Notes: generated by a model not told the origin, from the sequence alone. DNA of 64,000 nt from Methylobacterium sp. Leaf104 (GCF_001422885.1 NZ_LMMZ01000034.1:65055-129054), one strand, 5' to 3'; numbered from the stretch's first letter, positions 1-6,396 are shown. Program-made: numbers and translations.

Positions 1-52
1 GGATTAATCGCCAATCGTGGCGGCCGCGACTGCTCGTCCACCGATCAGATGA

Positions 53-77
53 GGAACCATCGATATTGGCAAAGGTT
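53..77 (+). promoter_or_regulatory. Possible sigma-EcfG promoter (variant -10) for the KGG gene
   Basis: GGAAC at 53-57, a 16-base spacer, then GGTT at 74-77. The consensus is GGAAC-N16/17-CGTT, so only the first base of the -10 differs. Transcription would start near 84, about 30 bases before the ATG at 113. KGG proteins are typical general-stress products and exact EcfG promoters follow within the next 3 kb. The same GGTT variant appears at 13447-13471. This is a motif match only. Confidence 0.5.
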
Positions 78-112
78 GTCTTGGCAGTGAACGCAAAGCT
101 GAGGAGGCGCTG

Positions 113-307
113 ATGGCATCAGGAAATTCCACCTCGAAGCGAGGTTTCGCGTCGATGGACCTCGAACGGCAGCGGGAGATCGCGAGCAAGGGCGGGCGCA
201 GCGTGCCCGCGGAGAAGCGCTCCTTCTCGCAGGATCGCGAACTCGCCTCCAATGCCGGCCGCAAGGGCGGCCAGTCGAGCGGCTCGGGCCGCCCTGGCGA
301 CGAGTAA
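113..307 (+). CDS. KGG-repeat stress protein (YciG/con-10 type)
   Basis: A 64-residue, very hydrophilic protein. It contains the KGG-type motif twice: ASKGGRSVP near residues 25-33 and NAGRKGGQSS near 47-56. These short Gly/Lys motifs define the YciG/GsiB/con-10 family, small proteins induced by stress or in stationary phase whose biochemical role is not established. There is no signal peptide or membrane segment. The start is well supported by a near-perfect Shine-Dalgarno, GAGGAGG at 101-107. An EcfG-like promoter lies at 53-77 and a strong hairpin terminator follows at 366-408, so the gene looks monocistronic. The family call is firm; sigma-EcfG control is inferred from the motif and from the phyR locus nearby. 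Confidence 0.85.
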   Translation: MASGNSTSKRGFASMDLERQREIASKGGRSVPAEKRSFSQDRELASNAGRKGGQSSGSGRPGDE

Positions 308-365
308 GAACTATTCTGGCGCGTGGCCTTCAGGGCCTCGCGCCATTCTTTGGTCGACGACGCGT

Positions 366-408
366 CAACGAAAACGCCCCGTTCCATCAGGACGGGGCGT
401 TTTCGTTG
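366..408. terminator. Bidirectional rho-independent terminator
   Basis: A near-perfect inverted repeat has left arm 366-382 and right arm 392-408 (core ACGCCCCGT / ACGGGGCGT), flanked by an A-run on one side and a T-run on the other. It lies between the convergent ends of the KGG gene (stop at 307, plus strand) and the secreted-protein gene (stop at 436, minus strand), so it can end both transcripts. Confidence 0.85.
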
Positions 409-435
409 CGATCGATTATCCAGGGGGAGGCTTGG

Positions 436-801
436 TCAGGTCATGCAGCGGCCCGGAACCATGCGGCGGGCTTCCGGCCCAGCCAGTGAGCTGATCGACC
501 GCTCGCACCCTTCCTGCAGGGGCTTGCGCAGGCGGGGCATGTCCTTCTCGCTGGCGGTCCGTCCGATCTCGGGTGCGGTGGATTCGGACCGCGGTGCGAC
601 GCTCGGAACGGAGGCGACGTGCAGCGGCCGCGATGTGGCCGGAACGACACGGGTCTCGGAGGAAATCTGATCGGCGACCAAGGCCGGGGGCGTCGCGGTC
701 GGAGCCCACTGATCCGCTGCCTGACGGACGGTCGGCTGGATCAGCAACGTCAGAACGGCGGCCGGCCCACTCACGCTGAGAAAGAAGCGAGACCGAGACA
801 T
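436..801 (-). CDS. Small secreted protein, sigma-EcfG controlled
   Basis: A protein of 121 residues when started at 801. That start has a Shine-Dalgarno (GGAG about 9 bases upstream); an in-frame ATG at 843 lies inside the predicted promoter and is rejected. Residues 1-30 form a signal peptide or N-terminal anchor (SRSRFF then a hydrophobic run). The middle is a Pro/Ser/Thr/Ala-rich low-complexity stretch. The C-terminus has a compact segment with two cysteines, CERSISSLAG and then VPGRC. I recall similar CE..S....L....PGRC endings in small secreted Methylobacterium and Rhizobiales proteins of unknown function, but cannot verify it here. An exact EcfG promoter lies at 842-866, which makes this a probable envelope or periplasmic stress protein. 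It faces the terminator at 366-408. Confidence 0.7.
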   Translation of the reverse strand: MSRSRFFLSVSGPAAVLTLLIQPTVRQAADQWAPTATPPALVADQISSETRVVPATSRPLHVASVPSVAPRSESTAPEIGRTASEKDMPRLRKPLQEGCERSISSLAGPEARRMVPGRCMT

Positions 802-841
802 CGTCGTAATCTCCGCGCAAAGCTTGACAGGTTGTCCGTTC

Positions 842-866
842 AACGCGTCTCGGAAACAACGGTTCC
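842..866 (-). promoter_or_regulatory. Sigma-EcfG promoter (exact consensus)
   Basis: Read on the minus strand the site is GGAAC (866-862), a 16-base spacer, and CGTT (845-842). Every consensus base of the alphaproteobacterial general-stress promoter matches. Transcription would start near 835, leaving a leader of about 34 bases before the ATG at 801 of the secreted-protein gene. Confidence 0.8.
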
Positions 867-1009
867 TTAACCATCGTGAACTGAAAAACCGAGCCTTAAC
901 GGGTTGGGTCGCATTTTCTGGATTGGTCGCGTTTCGGCTCGCCCCTCATGAGCGGAGTGGCGAAAATGCATCTGGAAAGATAAAAATTCCGTCCGCACGG
1001 CACAGGTTC

Positions 1010-1034
1010 GGAACTGGAGCTGTCGCGCGCCGTT
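1010..1034 (+). promoter_or_regulatory. Sigma-EcfG promoter (exact consensus) upstream of a non-coding transcript
   Basis: GGAAC at 1010-1014, a 16-base spacer, and CGTT at 1031-1034, with no mismatch. No open reading frame on the plus strand follows; a strong intrinsic terminator lies 65 bases downstream at 1099-1129. The pair defines a short transcription unit and the candidate sRNA at 1041-1129. Confidence 0.75.
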
Positions 1035-1040
1035 GTCCCA

Positions 1041-1129
1041 GCACCCGGCCGCCTGGTCCTCCCCCGCATTCCCCTTGTGCATTGGCCGGAACCTTCCAAC
1101 GGGTCGGACATCCTCCGACCCGTTTTTTT
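1041..1129 (+). ncRNA. Candidate general-stress sRNA with C-rich loop (GsrN-like organisation)
   Basis: The predicted RNA is about 90 nt, from roughly 7 bases past an exact EcfG -10 to the end of the T-run at 1123-1129. It has no ATG and no ribosome-binding site. Two hairpins can form. In the first, CCGGCC (1045-1050) pairs with GGCCGG (1084-1089) and encloses a 33-nt loop carrying two C-runs, CCTCCCCC and TTCCCC, which could pair with purine-rich ribosome-binding sites. The second is the terminator stem 1099-1124. The Caulobacter sRNA GsrN is likewise driven by the general-stress sigma factor and uses an exposed C-rich loop. The likeness is architectural; I have not shown homology. The gene lies 130 bp beyond the end of phyR, in convergent orientation. 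Confidence 0.6.
1099..1129 (+). terminator. Strong rho-independent terminator of the sRNA candidate
   Basis: The 11-bp perfect stem AACGGGTCGGA (1099-1109) / TCCGACCCGTT (1114-1124) is followed by an unbroken T-run through 1129. The nearest upstream plus-strand gene ends at 307 and already has its own terminator, so this one needs another transcript. Confidence 0.85.
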
Positions 1130-1172
1130 GTGGGTCCGGTGCTGGGAACCAGGACCGAAGGCGTTTCGGCAC

Positions 1173-1203
1173 GAAAAAAACCCCGGTGGTCGGACCGGGG
1201 TTT
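1173..1203 (-). terminator. Rho-independent terminator of phyR
   Basis: The stem AAACCCCGG (1178-1186) / CCGGGGTTT (1195-1203) is followed on the minus strand by seven T residues. It lies about 55 bases past the phyR stop codon at 1258. Confidence 0.8.
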
Positions 1204-1257
1204 CTGCGCTGTCAGGAAGTGACGGTCGGCGCGCGTCGTGCGCCGGACGTCGTCAAA

Positions 1258-2061
1258 TCAGGCGGACTTCGCCTCGCGACGGCGGGCGCTCTGCTGGAAG
1301 AACAGAGCCTGACTGATCACGGCCGAGACGTTGGCGGGCTGGAACGGCTTGGCGATCAGGAAGGCCGGCTCGGGCCGCTCGCCGGTGAGGAAGCGTTCGG
1401 GATAGGCGGTGATGAAGATCACCGGCACCTCGAAGGTCTTCAGCAGGTCGTTCACCGCGTCGAGGCCGGAACTGCCGTCCGCCAGCTGGATGTCGGCCAG
1501 GATCAGGCCCGGGCGCGTGCCCCCGGACGCGATCTTGATCGCCTCGGTGCGGGTTCGCGCGACGCCAATCACGTTGTGGCCGAGCCCCTCCACGAGCGCC
1601 TCGAGGTCCATGGCGATCAGCGGCTCGTCCTCGATGATGAGGATCTCGGTCGCCATGTCGGCCGCGAGCTCGCGGCCGGCCTCATCCACCAGATCGCGGA
1701 CCTGACTGACGTCGACGTCGAGGATGATCGCCGCGTCCTCTTCGGAGAAGCCTTCGAGGCAGGAGAGCAGGAAGGCCTGGCGCGGCAGCGGCGTGATCTG
1801 GCCGAGGCGGACCTCCGCCGGCAGATCGTGCTGAACCTGCTCGCTCTGGCCGTTCACCGAGAGCGAGTTCCAGATGCGGGTAAAGACGCGGAACAGGTCG
1901 GCCTTCACGTTGGAGCTTCGGCCGAGCGTCTCGGGCTCGTTCACGAGGGTCTCGAGCGTGGCCGCGACGTAGGCGTCGCCAGCAACCTGGCTGCCGGTCA
2001 GCGCCCGCGCATAACGGCGCAGGTACGGCAGATGCTGAACGACGAGTTGAGCTGTCGACAT
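1258..2061 (-). CDS. phyR: General stress response regulator PhyR (anti-anti-sigma factor)
   Basis: A cytoplasmic protein of 267 residues, the length of Methylobacterium extorquens PhyR. Residues 1 to about 130 are the sigma-factor-like domain (ECF sigma-2/sigma-4 mimic); residues about 138-260 are a receiver domain with acidic pocket IIEDEP, phospho-acceptor Asp190 in LADIQ, and the conserved Lys in IAKPF. In the known mechanism, phosphorylated PhyR exposes its sigma-like domain, binds NepR and frees sigma-EcfG. The start at 2061 has a good Shine-Dalgarno (AAGGGGA, 7 bases away); the reading frame extends further upstream only across the promoter. It is divergent from nepR, and the exact EcfG promoter at 2105-2129 implies positive feedback. 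No ecfG sigma gene or HWE/HisKA_2 kinase lies in this window. Confidence 0.97.
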   Translation of the reverse strand: MSTAQLVVQHLPYLRRYARALTGSQVAGDAYVAATLETLVNEPETLGRSSNVKADLFRVFTRIWNSLSVNGQSEQVQHDLPAEVRLGQITPLPRQAFLLSCLEGFSEEDAAIILDVDVSQVRDLVDEAGRELAADMATEILIIEDEPLIAMDLEALVEGLGHNVIGVARTRTEAIKIASGGTRPGLILADIQLADGSSGLDAVNDLLKTFEVPVIFITAYPERFLTGERPEPAFLIAKPFQPANVSAVISQALFFQQSARRREAKSA

Positions 2062-2104
2062 TATATCCCCTTGGCTTTGCCGTTCTCTCGGGCGCCTCCG
2101 CCAC

Positions 2105-2129
2105 AACGCGGAATGCAGGGCTCCGTTCC
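2105..2129 (-). promoter_or_regulatory. Sigma-EcfG promoter of phyR (exact consensus)
   Basis: On the minus strand: GGAAC (2129-2125), a 16-base spacer, CGTT (2108-2105). Transcription would start near 2098, a 37-base leader to the phyR ATG. Its -35 lies only 8 bp from the -35 of the opposite promoter at 2138-2162. Confidence 0.88.
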
Positions 2130-2137
2130 GCCGGCCG

Positions 2138-2162
2138 GGAACCGATTGTTCACAGCAGCGTT
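2138..2162 (+). promoter_or_regulatory. Sigma-EcfG promoter of nepR (exact consensus)
   Basis: GGAAC at 2138-2142, a 16-base spacer, CGTT at 2159-2162. Transcription would start near 2169 and give a 73-base leader to the nepR ATG at 2242. Back-to-back with the phyR promoter, so the activator and the inhibitor of sigma-EcfG are both targets of it. Confidence 0.88.
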
Positions 2163-2241
2163 GCAGGTGCAGCCATGGCCTATGTGAAGCCGCAAAACAA
2201 TCGCGGCGATGTCGCTTGTCGACATCCAAGGGGACCGACGT

Positions 2242-2466
2242 ATGGACGATAACGGACCGGGTCCCGGCTCCTCACCCGAGGGGGCCGACCCGAAGACGGG
2301 CGACGCTGTGCCCGAACAGGGACTGAGCGATCATACCCAGAAGCGGATCGGACTTCATCTCCGGGCCATGTACGACACCATCGTGCAGCAGCCGGTGCCC
2401 GACCGGTTTCGTGACCTGATCGCCAAACTCGACGCGACGACGCCGGGTCCCGACCCGCAGACCTGA
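2242..2466 (+). CDS. nepR: Anti-sigma factor NepR
   Basis: A 74-residue cytoplasmic protein that sequesters the general-stress sigma factor EcfG until PhyR-P binds it. The family core is clear: RIGLHLRAMYDTIVQQPVP then DRFRDLIAKLD, the two NepR helices joined by the Pro-containing linker, about residues 35-66. The N-terminus (Gly/Pro/Asp-rich, about 30 residues) and the short tail look disordered, as is usual. Start 2242 is chosen because AAGGGGA sits 7 bases upstream. An earlier in-frame ATG at 2209 has no ribosome-binding site. It is divergent from phyR. Unlike many Rhizobiales, no ecfG follows; the next gene is convergent and beyond a terminator. Confidence 0.93.
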   Translation: MDDNGPGPGSSPEGADPKTGDAVPEQGLSDHTQKRIGLHLRAMYDTIVQQPVPDRFRDLIAKLDATTPGPDPQT

Positions 2467-2540
2467 CGCGTCTGCCCGCGAGCCGGGTGGCTGAGCGTGC
2501 CGCGCCACGCATCCGCTTGTCGGGCCACGCGCGCGGCAAG

Positions 2541-2572
2541 GAAAAAGGGCCGCTCATCGGAGCGGCCCTCTT
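2541..2572 (-). terminator. Terminator between nepR and the DUF1328 gene
   Basis: The 10-bp perfect stem AGGGCCGCTC (2546-2555) / GAGCGGCCCT (2560-2569) is followed on the minus strand by five T residues. It mainly serves the DUF1328 gene ending at 2611 and may also stop nepR transcription arriving from the other side. Confidence 0.78.
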
Positions 2573-2610
2573 CACGTGTCAGGTTGCCGGCATGCCGGCG
2601 TCGACGCGGA

Positions 2611-2787
2611 TCAGAGCGTCGGCGAGCGGCCGCGCATCAGGCCGATCACGGCCGAGATGGCGAACAGCACGATGGCGACGAAGAACACGAGCTTCGCGGC
2701 TTCCATCGCCGTGCCGGCGATACCACCGAAGCCAAGCAGCGCCGCGACGAGGGCGACGACCAGGAACGTAACGGCCCATCCGAGCAT
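2611..2787 (-). CDS. Small membrane protein, DUF1328 (UPF0391) family
   Basis: A 58-residue protein of two hydrophobic helices: [20 protein letters not shown] (1-20), a GGIAG turn, and [20 protein letters not shown] (about 28-48), ending in a short basic tail. Sequence and length match the DUF1328/UPF0391 (YtjA-type) inner-membrane family, whose function is unknown but which is often stress-induced. The start at 2787 gives the family-typical MLGWA beginning; an ATG three codons upstream is less likely. An exact EcfG promoter at 2845-2869 and a terminator at 2541-2572 make it a single-gene general-stress unit next to nepR. Confidence 0.85.
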   Translation of the reverse strand: MLGWAVTFLVVALVAALLGFGGIAGTAMEAAKLVFFVAIVLFAISAVIGLMRGRSPTL

Positions 2788-2844
2788 GTGACTCAACCCT
2801 TCATCAAGTACGGTGCAGCATCGGCTGCGACCTCATGACAGCAT

Positions 2845-2869
2845 AACGCCAAGTTAGCGGGACGGTTCC
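2845..2869 (-). promoter_or_regulatory. Sigma-EcfG promoter of the DUF1328 gene (exact consensus)
   Basis: On the minus strand: GGAAC (2869-2865), a 16-base spacer, CGTT (2848-2845). Transcription would start near 2838, a leader of about 50 bases to the ATG at 2787. Confidence 0.82.
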
Positions 2870-2957
2870 TGCGCCCGTCACAGGATCGCCACCTTTTCCT
2901 GTGGGGACGAGACCGCGCTTTGACTCGGTTTGTCGGTGACGCGGCGGCAGTCCGGGA

Positions 2958-3158
2958 TCAGAGAGCTTTGCGCCGCGAGGCCCGACGCCAGGCAAGAGCC
3001 GCGAGGGCCAGGGCGAGTCCGTACTGAGCGAAACCGTTTTCAGAGAGATCGCCGATGGACCCGTGCATCTGAAGCAGGAGCCGGGTCAGGCCGTTCAGTG
3101 CGACGAGGGCGGCGCAGAACAGGGCCGAGGCGGCGAGCAGGGCGACGAAATCGGGCAT
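2958..3158 (-). CDS. Small hypothetical membrane protein
   Basis: A predicted 66-residue protein with two hydrophobic segments, about residues 4-24 and 46-60, joined by a polar loop, and a strongly basic C-terminus (WRRASRRKAL). I do not recognise a family. The start at 3158 is chosen because the protein then begins directly at the first membrane segment; the ribosome-binding site is weak, and the frame is open upstream to 3242 without further recognisable sequence. It lies between the EcfG-driven DUF1328 gene and an exported hydrolase on the same strand, but has no EcfG motif of its own. Existence is plausible rather than certain. Confidence 0.5.
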   Translation of the reverse strand: MPDFVALLAASALFCAALVALNGLTRLLLQMHGSIGDLSENGFAQYGLALALAALAWRRASRRKAL

Positions 3159-3276
3159 GGCGGCGTGTCCGGTTGACCCGAACCCGACCACGCAAAGCTT
3201 GCGCCAGCCTCGCGACACATGCGGGGGCGCCCGCCACTCCATCGGCGCCCGTCCGAGCGCCGGCGGGAATCCGTTC

Positions 3277-4470
3277 TCAGGGCCGGCGCGAGGCCGCCGG
3301 CTTGGGGCGAGTGGAATTGGCGGCGGGGGTGGGTGCCGGTGTGGCTGGCTGAGCGGCGGGCGGACGCACCGACTCGACGACGAGGCGCTTGACCGGCCAG
3401 CCGTCCCCCCAGCGCTCCATGTCGCTGAAGCGCGGATTGCCCTTGAGGCTGTTGGCGTCCGCGCCCGCGAAAGCGGCCGCGGCGGAAAGGTCGAAGGTCT
3501 TCCAGTAGGCGAGGTAATCCAGGCTGTCGGCGCGGGCGTTGTTGATCTGCGCGACGAGCGTGGTCTGCTCGCCGGTCAGCGCCATGTCGGGCGACCACTT
3601 GAAGGGCGGCGCAGGCTGCTTGGGATCCCGCGGCGGCTCCGGCGGCAGCTTGATCGCCGAGCCGTCGTAGGCGGCATCCACGGCCGCCGGCGACGTCAGC
3701 GTGGCGGCCAGGGCCGGAAAGCCGTGGTCGTCCGAGAGGGCGCGCACGAAGAGCTTGCGCTCGGTCGGCACCGCGCTCGCCTCGCGCAGCAGGCGCCTGC
3801 CGGCCAGGTCGGCGGCGCGGGCGTCGCGGTCGCCGATGACGGTGATCACAAGGGTTTCGGGGGCGATGCGTCCCAGGTCGTGCAGGACGATGCCGCGGGA
3901 GCGCGCGTCGCTGGCGATGCCGCCCGGCATGATCGCGAAGACGAGGCGCGGCGCGGGCAGGCCCTGCTCGGCCGCGTCGGCCGCCAGATTGGCGGCGATC
4001 GGCGCACCGGCGAGGTATCCGATGATCGCGACCCGCTTGAGGTCCGGCTTGGCGTCGGCATCGCTCCCGAGATCGGACAAGGTGGATTTCAGGATGCGTG
4101 CGGCGATCGCGCTCGCCTCGGAGGGACGTGTCCGGTTGAGGTCCTGGAAACGCGGGAACACCACGAGCGCGCCGGTCCGGGCGAGGTGATCGATCCAGGC
4201 GCCATAGGCCTGCGGATTGGAAGCGCCCCAGGCGTGGAGGAAGACGACGACGGGACGACCTTCGGCCGGTGCCGACCCGGCCTTGTAGAACACAAAGCTG
4301 CCGGCTCCGGCCTTGCCGAGACCACGCTTGACGATGGTCGCCGCGCGGTCACCGATTCCGCCCGGACCGTCGGCCGGCTGGGTCGGCGGGGCGGCCGCGG
4401 CGGCCGGCCCGGCGGCCAAGAGGACGGCCAGGCCCAAGGCGGCGGCGCCGAGACTCAAGTTCAAACGCAT
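3277..4470 (-). CDS. Exported alpha/beta-hydrolase-like protein lacking the usual nucleophile
   Basis: A 397-residue protein with a clear signal peptide (residues 1-27, ending AAAAA). The fold elements of an alpha/beta hydrolase follow: VVVFLHAWG near 74-82 (oxyanion-side loop), a nucleophile-elbow position at 151-155, and DDHG near 247 as a possible catalytic His. The elbow reads GYLAG, so Leu153 replaces the Ser expected in GxSxG. The last 30 residues are Pro/Ala-rich and basic. It may be a non-catalytic relative or may use another residue. The gene stands alone; upstream on the same strand (139 bp) is the NepR-like gene. The fold assignment is fairly sure, an esterase activity is not. Confidence 0.8.
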   Translation of the reverse strand: MRLNLSLGAAALGLAVLLAAGPAAAAAPPTQPADGPGGIGDRAATIVKRGLGKAGAGSFVFYKAGSAPAEGRPVVVFLHAWGASNPQAYGAWIDHLARTGALVVFPRFQDLNRTRPSEASAIAARILKSTLSDLGSDADAKPDLKRVAIIGYLAGAPIAANLAADAAEQGLPAPRLVFAIMPGGIASDARSRGIVLHDLGRIAPETLVITVIGDRDARAADLAGRRLLREASAVPTERKLFVRALSDDHGFPALAATLTSPAAVDAAYDGSAIKLPPEPPRDPKQPAPPFKWSPDMALTGEQTTLVAQINNARADSLDYLAYWKTFDLSAAAAFAGADANSLKGNPRFSDMERWGDGWPVKRLVVESVRPPAAQPATPAPTPAANSTRPKPAASRRP

Positions 4471-4609
4471 GGAAAGCCCGAAAGCGCGGCCCGTGAGCTT
4501 CGAAGGCCAGTCCTCGCGAAGCCCGGATCAACGTTGCGCCGGACCATACGGTAATCCGGCGCTCCTGGGTGCGGTATTCCCGCCGCACTGTGTGTCTGGA
4601 ATTCGCCGA

Positions 4610-4831
4610 TCAGTGGTCCGACTGGCCGCGGCGCGCATCGATCATCGCGGCCAGCCGCATCAGGTCGCTGGGCTGAACTGCATCGGCCATCGAATCGTAG
4701 ACATCGCGCAGATTGCTTCCCAGCGTCTCCAGCAGCTGATCCTCGGGAAGACCGGTCAGGGTAGACCAGGATTCATCCGGATGCTGGGTACGGATTGACT
4801 GGGCGAGGTTCATCGTCGGCTCTCGGGCCAT
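4610..4831 (-). CDS. NepR-like small protein (second copy)
   Basis: A 73-residue protein from 4831 (GAGAGG about 8 bases upstream), or 67 from an in-frame ATG at 4813. Its C-terminal half, LGSNLRDVYDSMADAVQPSD and the following LMRLAAMIDA, aligns without gaps to the NepR core encoded at 2242-2466. I count 10 identities in 30 positions, including the Leu-Arg, Tyr-Asp, Pro and final Leu/Asp positions. The aligned segment covers both NepR helices and the linker proline. A near-consensus EcfG promoter (4863-4887) directly precedes it and a lone receiver-domain protein lies just upstream. I infer a paralogous anti-sigma factor or a decoy tuning the stress response; a weak helical resemblance by chance cannot be excluded. 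Confidence 0.65.
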   Translation of the reverse strand: MAREPTMNLAQSIRTQHPDESWSTLTGLPEDQLLETLGSNLRDVYDSMADAVQPSDLMRLAAMIDARRGQSDH

Positions 4832-4862
4832 CGTGCGGCCTCTCGATCGTGGGAAACCGGTC

Positions 4863-4887
4863 AACGGGCTCGCGGCCGGATGTTTCC
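4863..4887 (-). promoter_or_regulatory. Near-consensus sigma-EcfG promoter for the NepR-like gene
   Basis: On the minus strand: GGAAA (4887-4883), a 16-base spacer, CGTT (4866-4863). The only mismatch is A for C at the last -35 base. Transcription would start near 4856, about 25 bases before the ATG at 4831. It sits between the stop of the receiver gene and the NepR-like gene. Confidence 0.5.
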
Positions 4888-4904
4888 ATTGATCTATGAT
4901 AATT

Positions 4905-5345
4905 CTAATTGCCCCGAACCGGGGTGCCGATGATGTCCGGTCCCGCGGCGCCACCGTCGGCGCGGCCGGCAGCCTCCTCGACCCAGGCCAGGATGTCGGC
5001 GGCGCGCCAGGGCTTGGGAATGAAGGTCGCCGAGACGCGCAGGTCGCTGGGCTGGTCGCCGGCATCCCCGGAGGTGAGCAGGACCCGGACCCGCGGCCAC
5101 GTCACTCCGATGATGCGGGCGAGTTCGAAGCCGCCGATCGGCCCCGGCGTCCGGACGTCGGAGAAGACCACGCTGACCTCGTCGCCGCGATCGTTGAGGA
5201 TGGCGAGGGCTCGCTCGGCCGTCTCGGCCTCGATGACTCGAAAGCCCGTCTCTTCGAGGAGCTCGGCCGCGAGGAAGCGCTCGTCTGGCTCGTCCTCGAC
5301 GACGAGGATCACGGGACGTGCGTCAGACGGGATCACAGCACTCAT
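4905..5345 (-). CDS. Single-domain response regulator (CheY-like receiver)
   Basis: A 146-residue protein that is one receiver domain with no output domain. Visible are the acidic pair in VVEDEPDE (about 15-22), the phospho-acceptor Asp in VVFSDVRTPG (about 62), the Thr/Ser switch in LLTSGD, and Lys in FIPKPW. The C-terminal tail is short and Gly/Asp-rich. Such proteins act as phosphate shuttles or sinks, or by protein contact. It does not show the FATGUY signature of the PhyR-associated SdrG/MrrA receivers. The next gene on the strand, 74 bp on, is NepR-like, so a role in stress signalling is a reasonable guess. Confidence 0.85.
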   Translation of the reverse strand: MSAVIPSDARPVILVVEDEPDERFLAAELLEETGFRVIEAETAERALAILNDRGDEVSVVFSDVRTPGPIGGFELARIIGVTWPRVRVLLTSGDAGDQPSDLRVSATFIPKPWRAADILAWVEEAAGRADGGAAGPDIIGTPVRGN

Positions 5346-5499
5346 GGGTCCGGTACGCTCTTCGGGCCAGAACGGCGGGCCAAGTGCAATCTAGCGCCAC
5401 GGAGGTGCGAAGCTGTCAATGTGGCGGAACCGACCAATAGCGCTGAAGCCGGCCTGAGCGGATCGGTTGTGCTTTCGATGTCACGCTTTCACGAGGTTT

Positions 5500-6396
5500 T
5501 TAGCCAACGCCATGTGATTTCAGAAAGGCTAGGGCGCGAGCCCAACCATCCCGGGCATCCGCTTCACGATAGCTCGGCCGATAATCGGCATGGAAACCAT
5601 GCGGCGCATCGGGATAGACGACCAGCTCCACCATCTTGCCGGCCGCCTTCGCCTTGTCGCGCGCCGCCTCGACGTCCCGGACCGGGATGCCGGTATCGGC
5701 TCCGCCGTAGAGGCACAGGAGCGGCGCGTTGAGCTCGCCGGCCACGTCCGTGCCGGTGCGGGGTTGGATGTCGGTGCGCTCGCCGCCGACCGGGCCGTAC
5801 CAGGCGACACCCGCCTTCAGATCCTTGCGATGGGCTGCGTAGAGCCAGACGCCGCGCCCGCCGCGGCACCAGCCTATCGTCCCGATTCGCGCCGGATCTC
5901 CCTGCGAGGCCGAGACGGCCCAGCTCGCGGCGGCGTCGAGGTCGGCGATCCACTGGGCATCCGGGGTCTTCGAGATGACGTCGCGAATGATGACCTTGGC
6001 ATCGGTCATGGTCGAGAGGTCACCCTGTCGGGCGTAGAGCTCGGGTGCGACCGCGCAATAGCCGGATTTCGCGAGCCTGCGGCAGATGTCCTTGATGTAG
6101 TCGTGGACACCGAAGATCTCCTCGATGACGAGGATGATCGGAAACGGACCCGTCCCCTTCGGCATGGCCCGGTATCCCGGCATCGGGCCGTCTGCCGCGG
6201 GGATCTTCACCTCGTCCGCCTCGATGCCCTCGGCATCGGTATGGATCACCTGAGCCTCCACGGCACTCGTCGCCAGGGTCAAACCCGTGATCAGGCTCGT
6301 CATGACGAAGCCGCGCCGGGAAAAGGGCGGCGTCAGGAGCCCGTCGAGGCCGTCGAGCGGCGCGCTGTCGAGGCGATGATCCGACGTGTTCGACAT
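5500..6396 (-). CDS. Dienelactone hydrolase family protein, Tat-exported
   Basis: A 298-residue protein. A twin-arginine signal (SRRGFVM at 26-32, then a hydrophobic stretch and an AVEA cleavage region) implies export of the folded enzyme to the periplasm. The mature part is a DLH-type alpha/beta hydrolase: IEEIFG near 91-96 supplies the family Glu, Cys177 in GWCRGG is the nucleophile, GGAD.GIP carries the Asp and PHGFH near 275 the His. DLH enzymes hydrolyse dienelactone in the chlorocatechol route, but exported members of this branch act on unknown esters or lactones. The gene is monocistronic on the minus strand, with the next gene upstream at 6476 oriented the same way. Confidence 0.88.
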   Translation of the reverse strand: MSNTSDHRLDSAPLDGLDGLLTPPFSRRGFVMTSLITGLTLATSAVEAQVIHTDAEGIEADEVKIPAADGPMPGYRAMPKGTGPFPIILVIEEIFGVHDYIKDICRRLAKSGYCAVAPELYARQGDLSTMTDAKVIIRDVISKTPDAQWIADLDAAASWAVSASQGDPARIGTIGWCRGGRGVWLYAAHRKDLKAGVAWYGPVGGERTDIQPRTGTDVAGELNAPLLCLYGGADTGIPVRDVEAARDKAKAAGKMVELVVYPDAPHGFHADYRPSYREADARDGWARALAFLKSHGVG

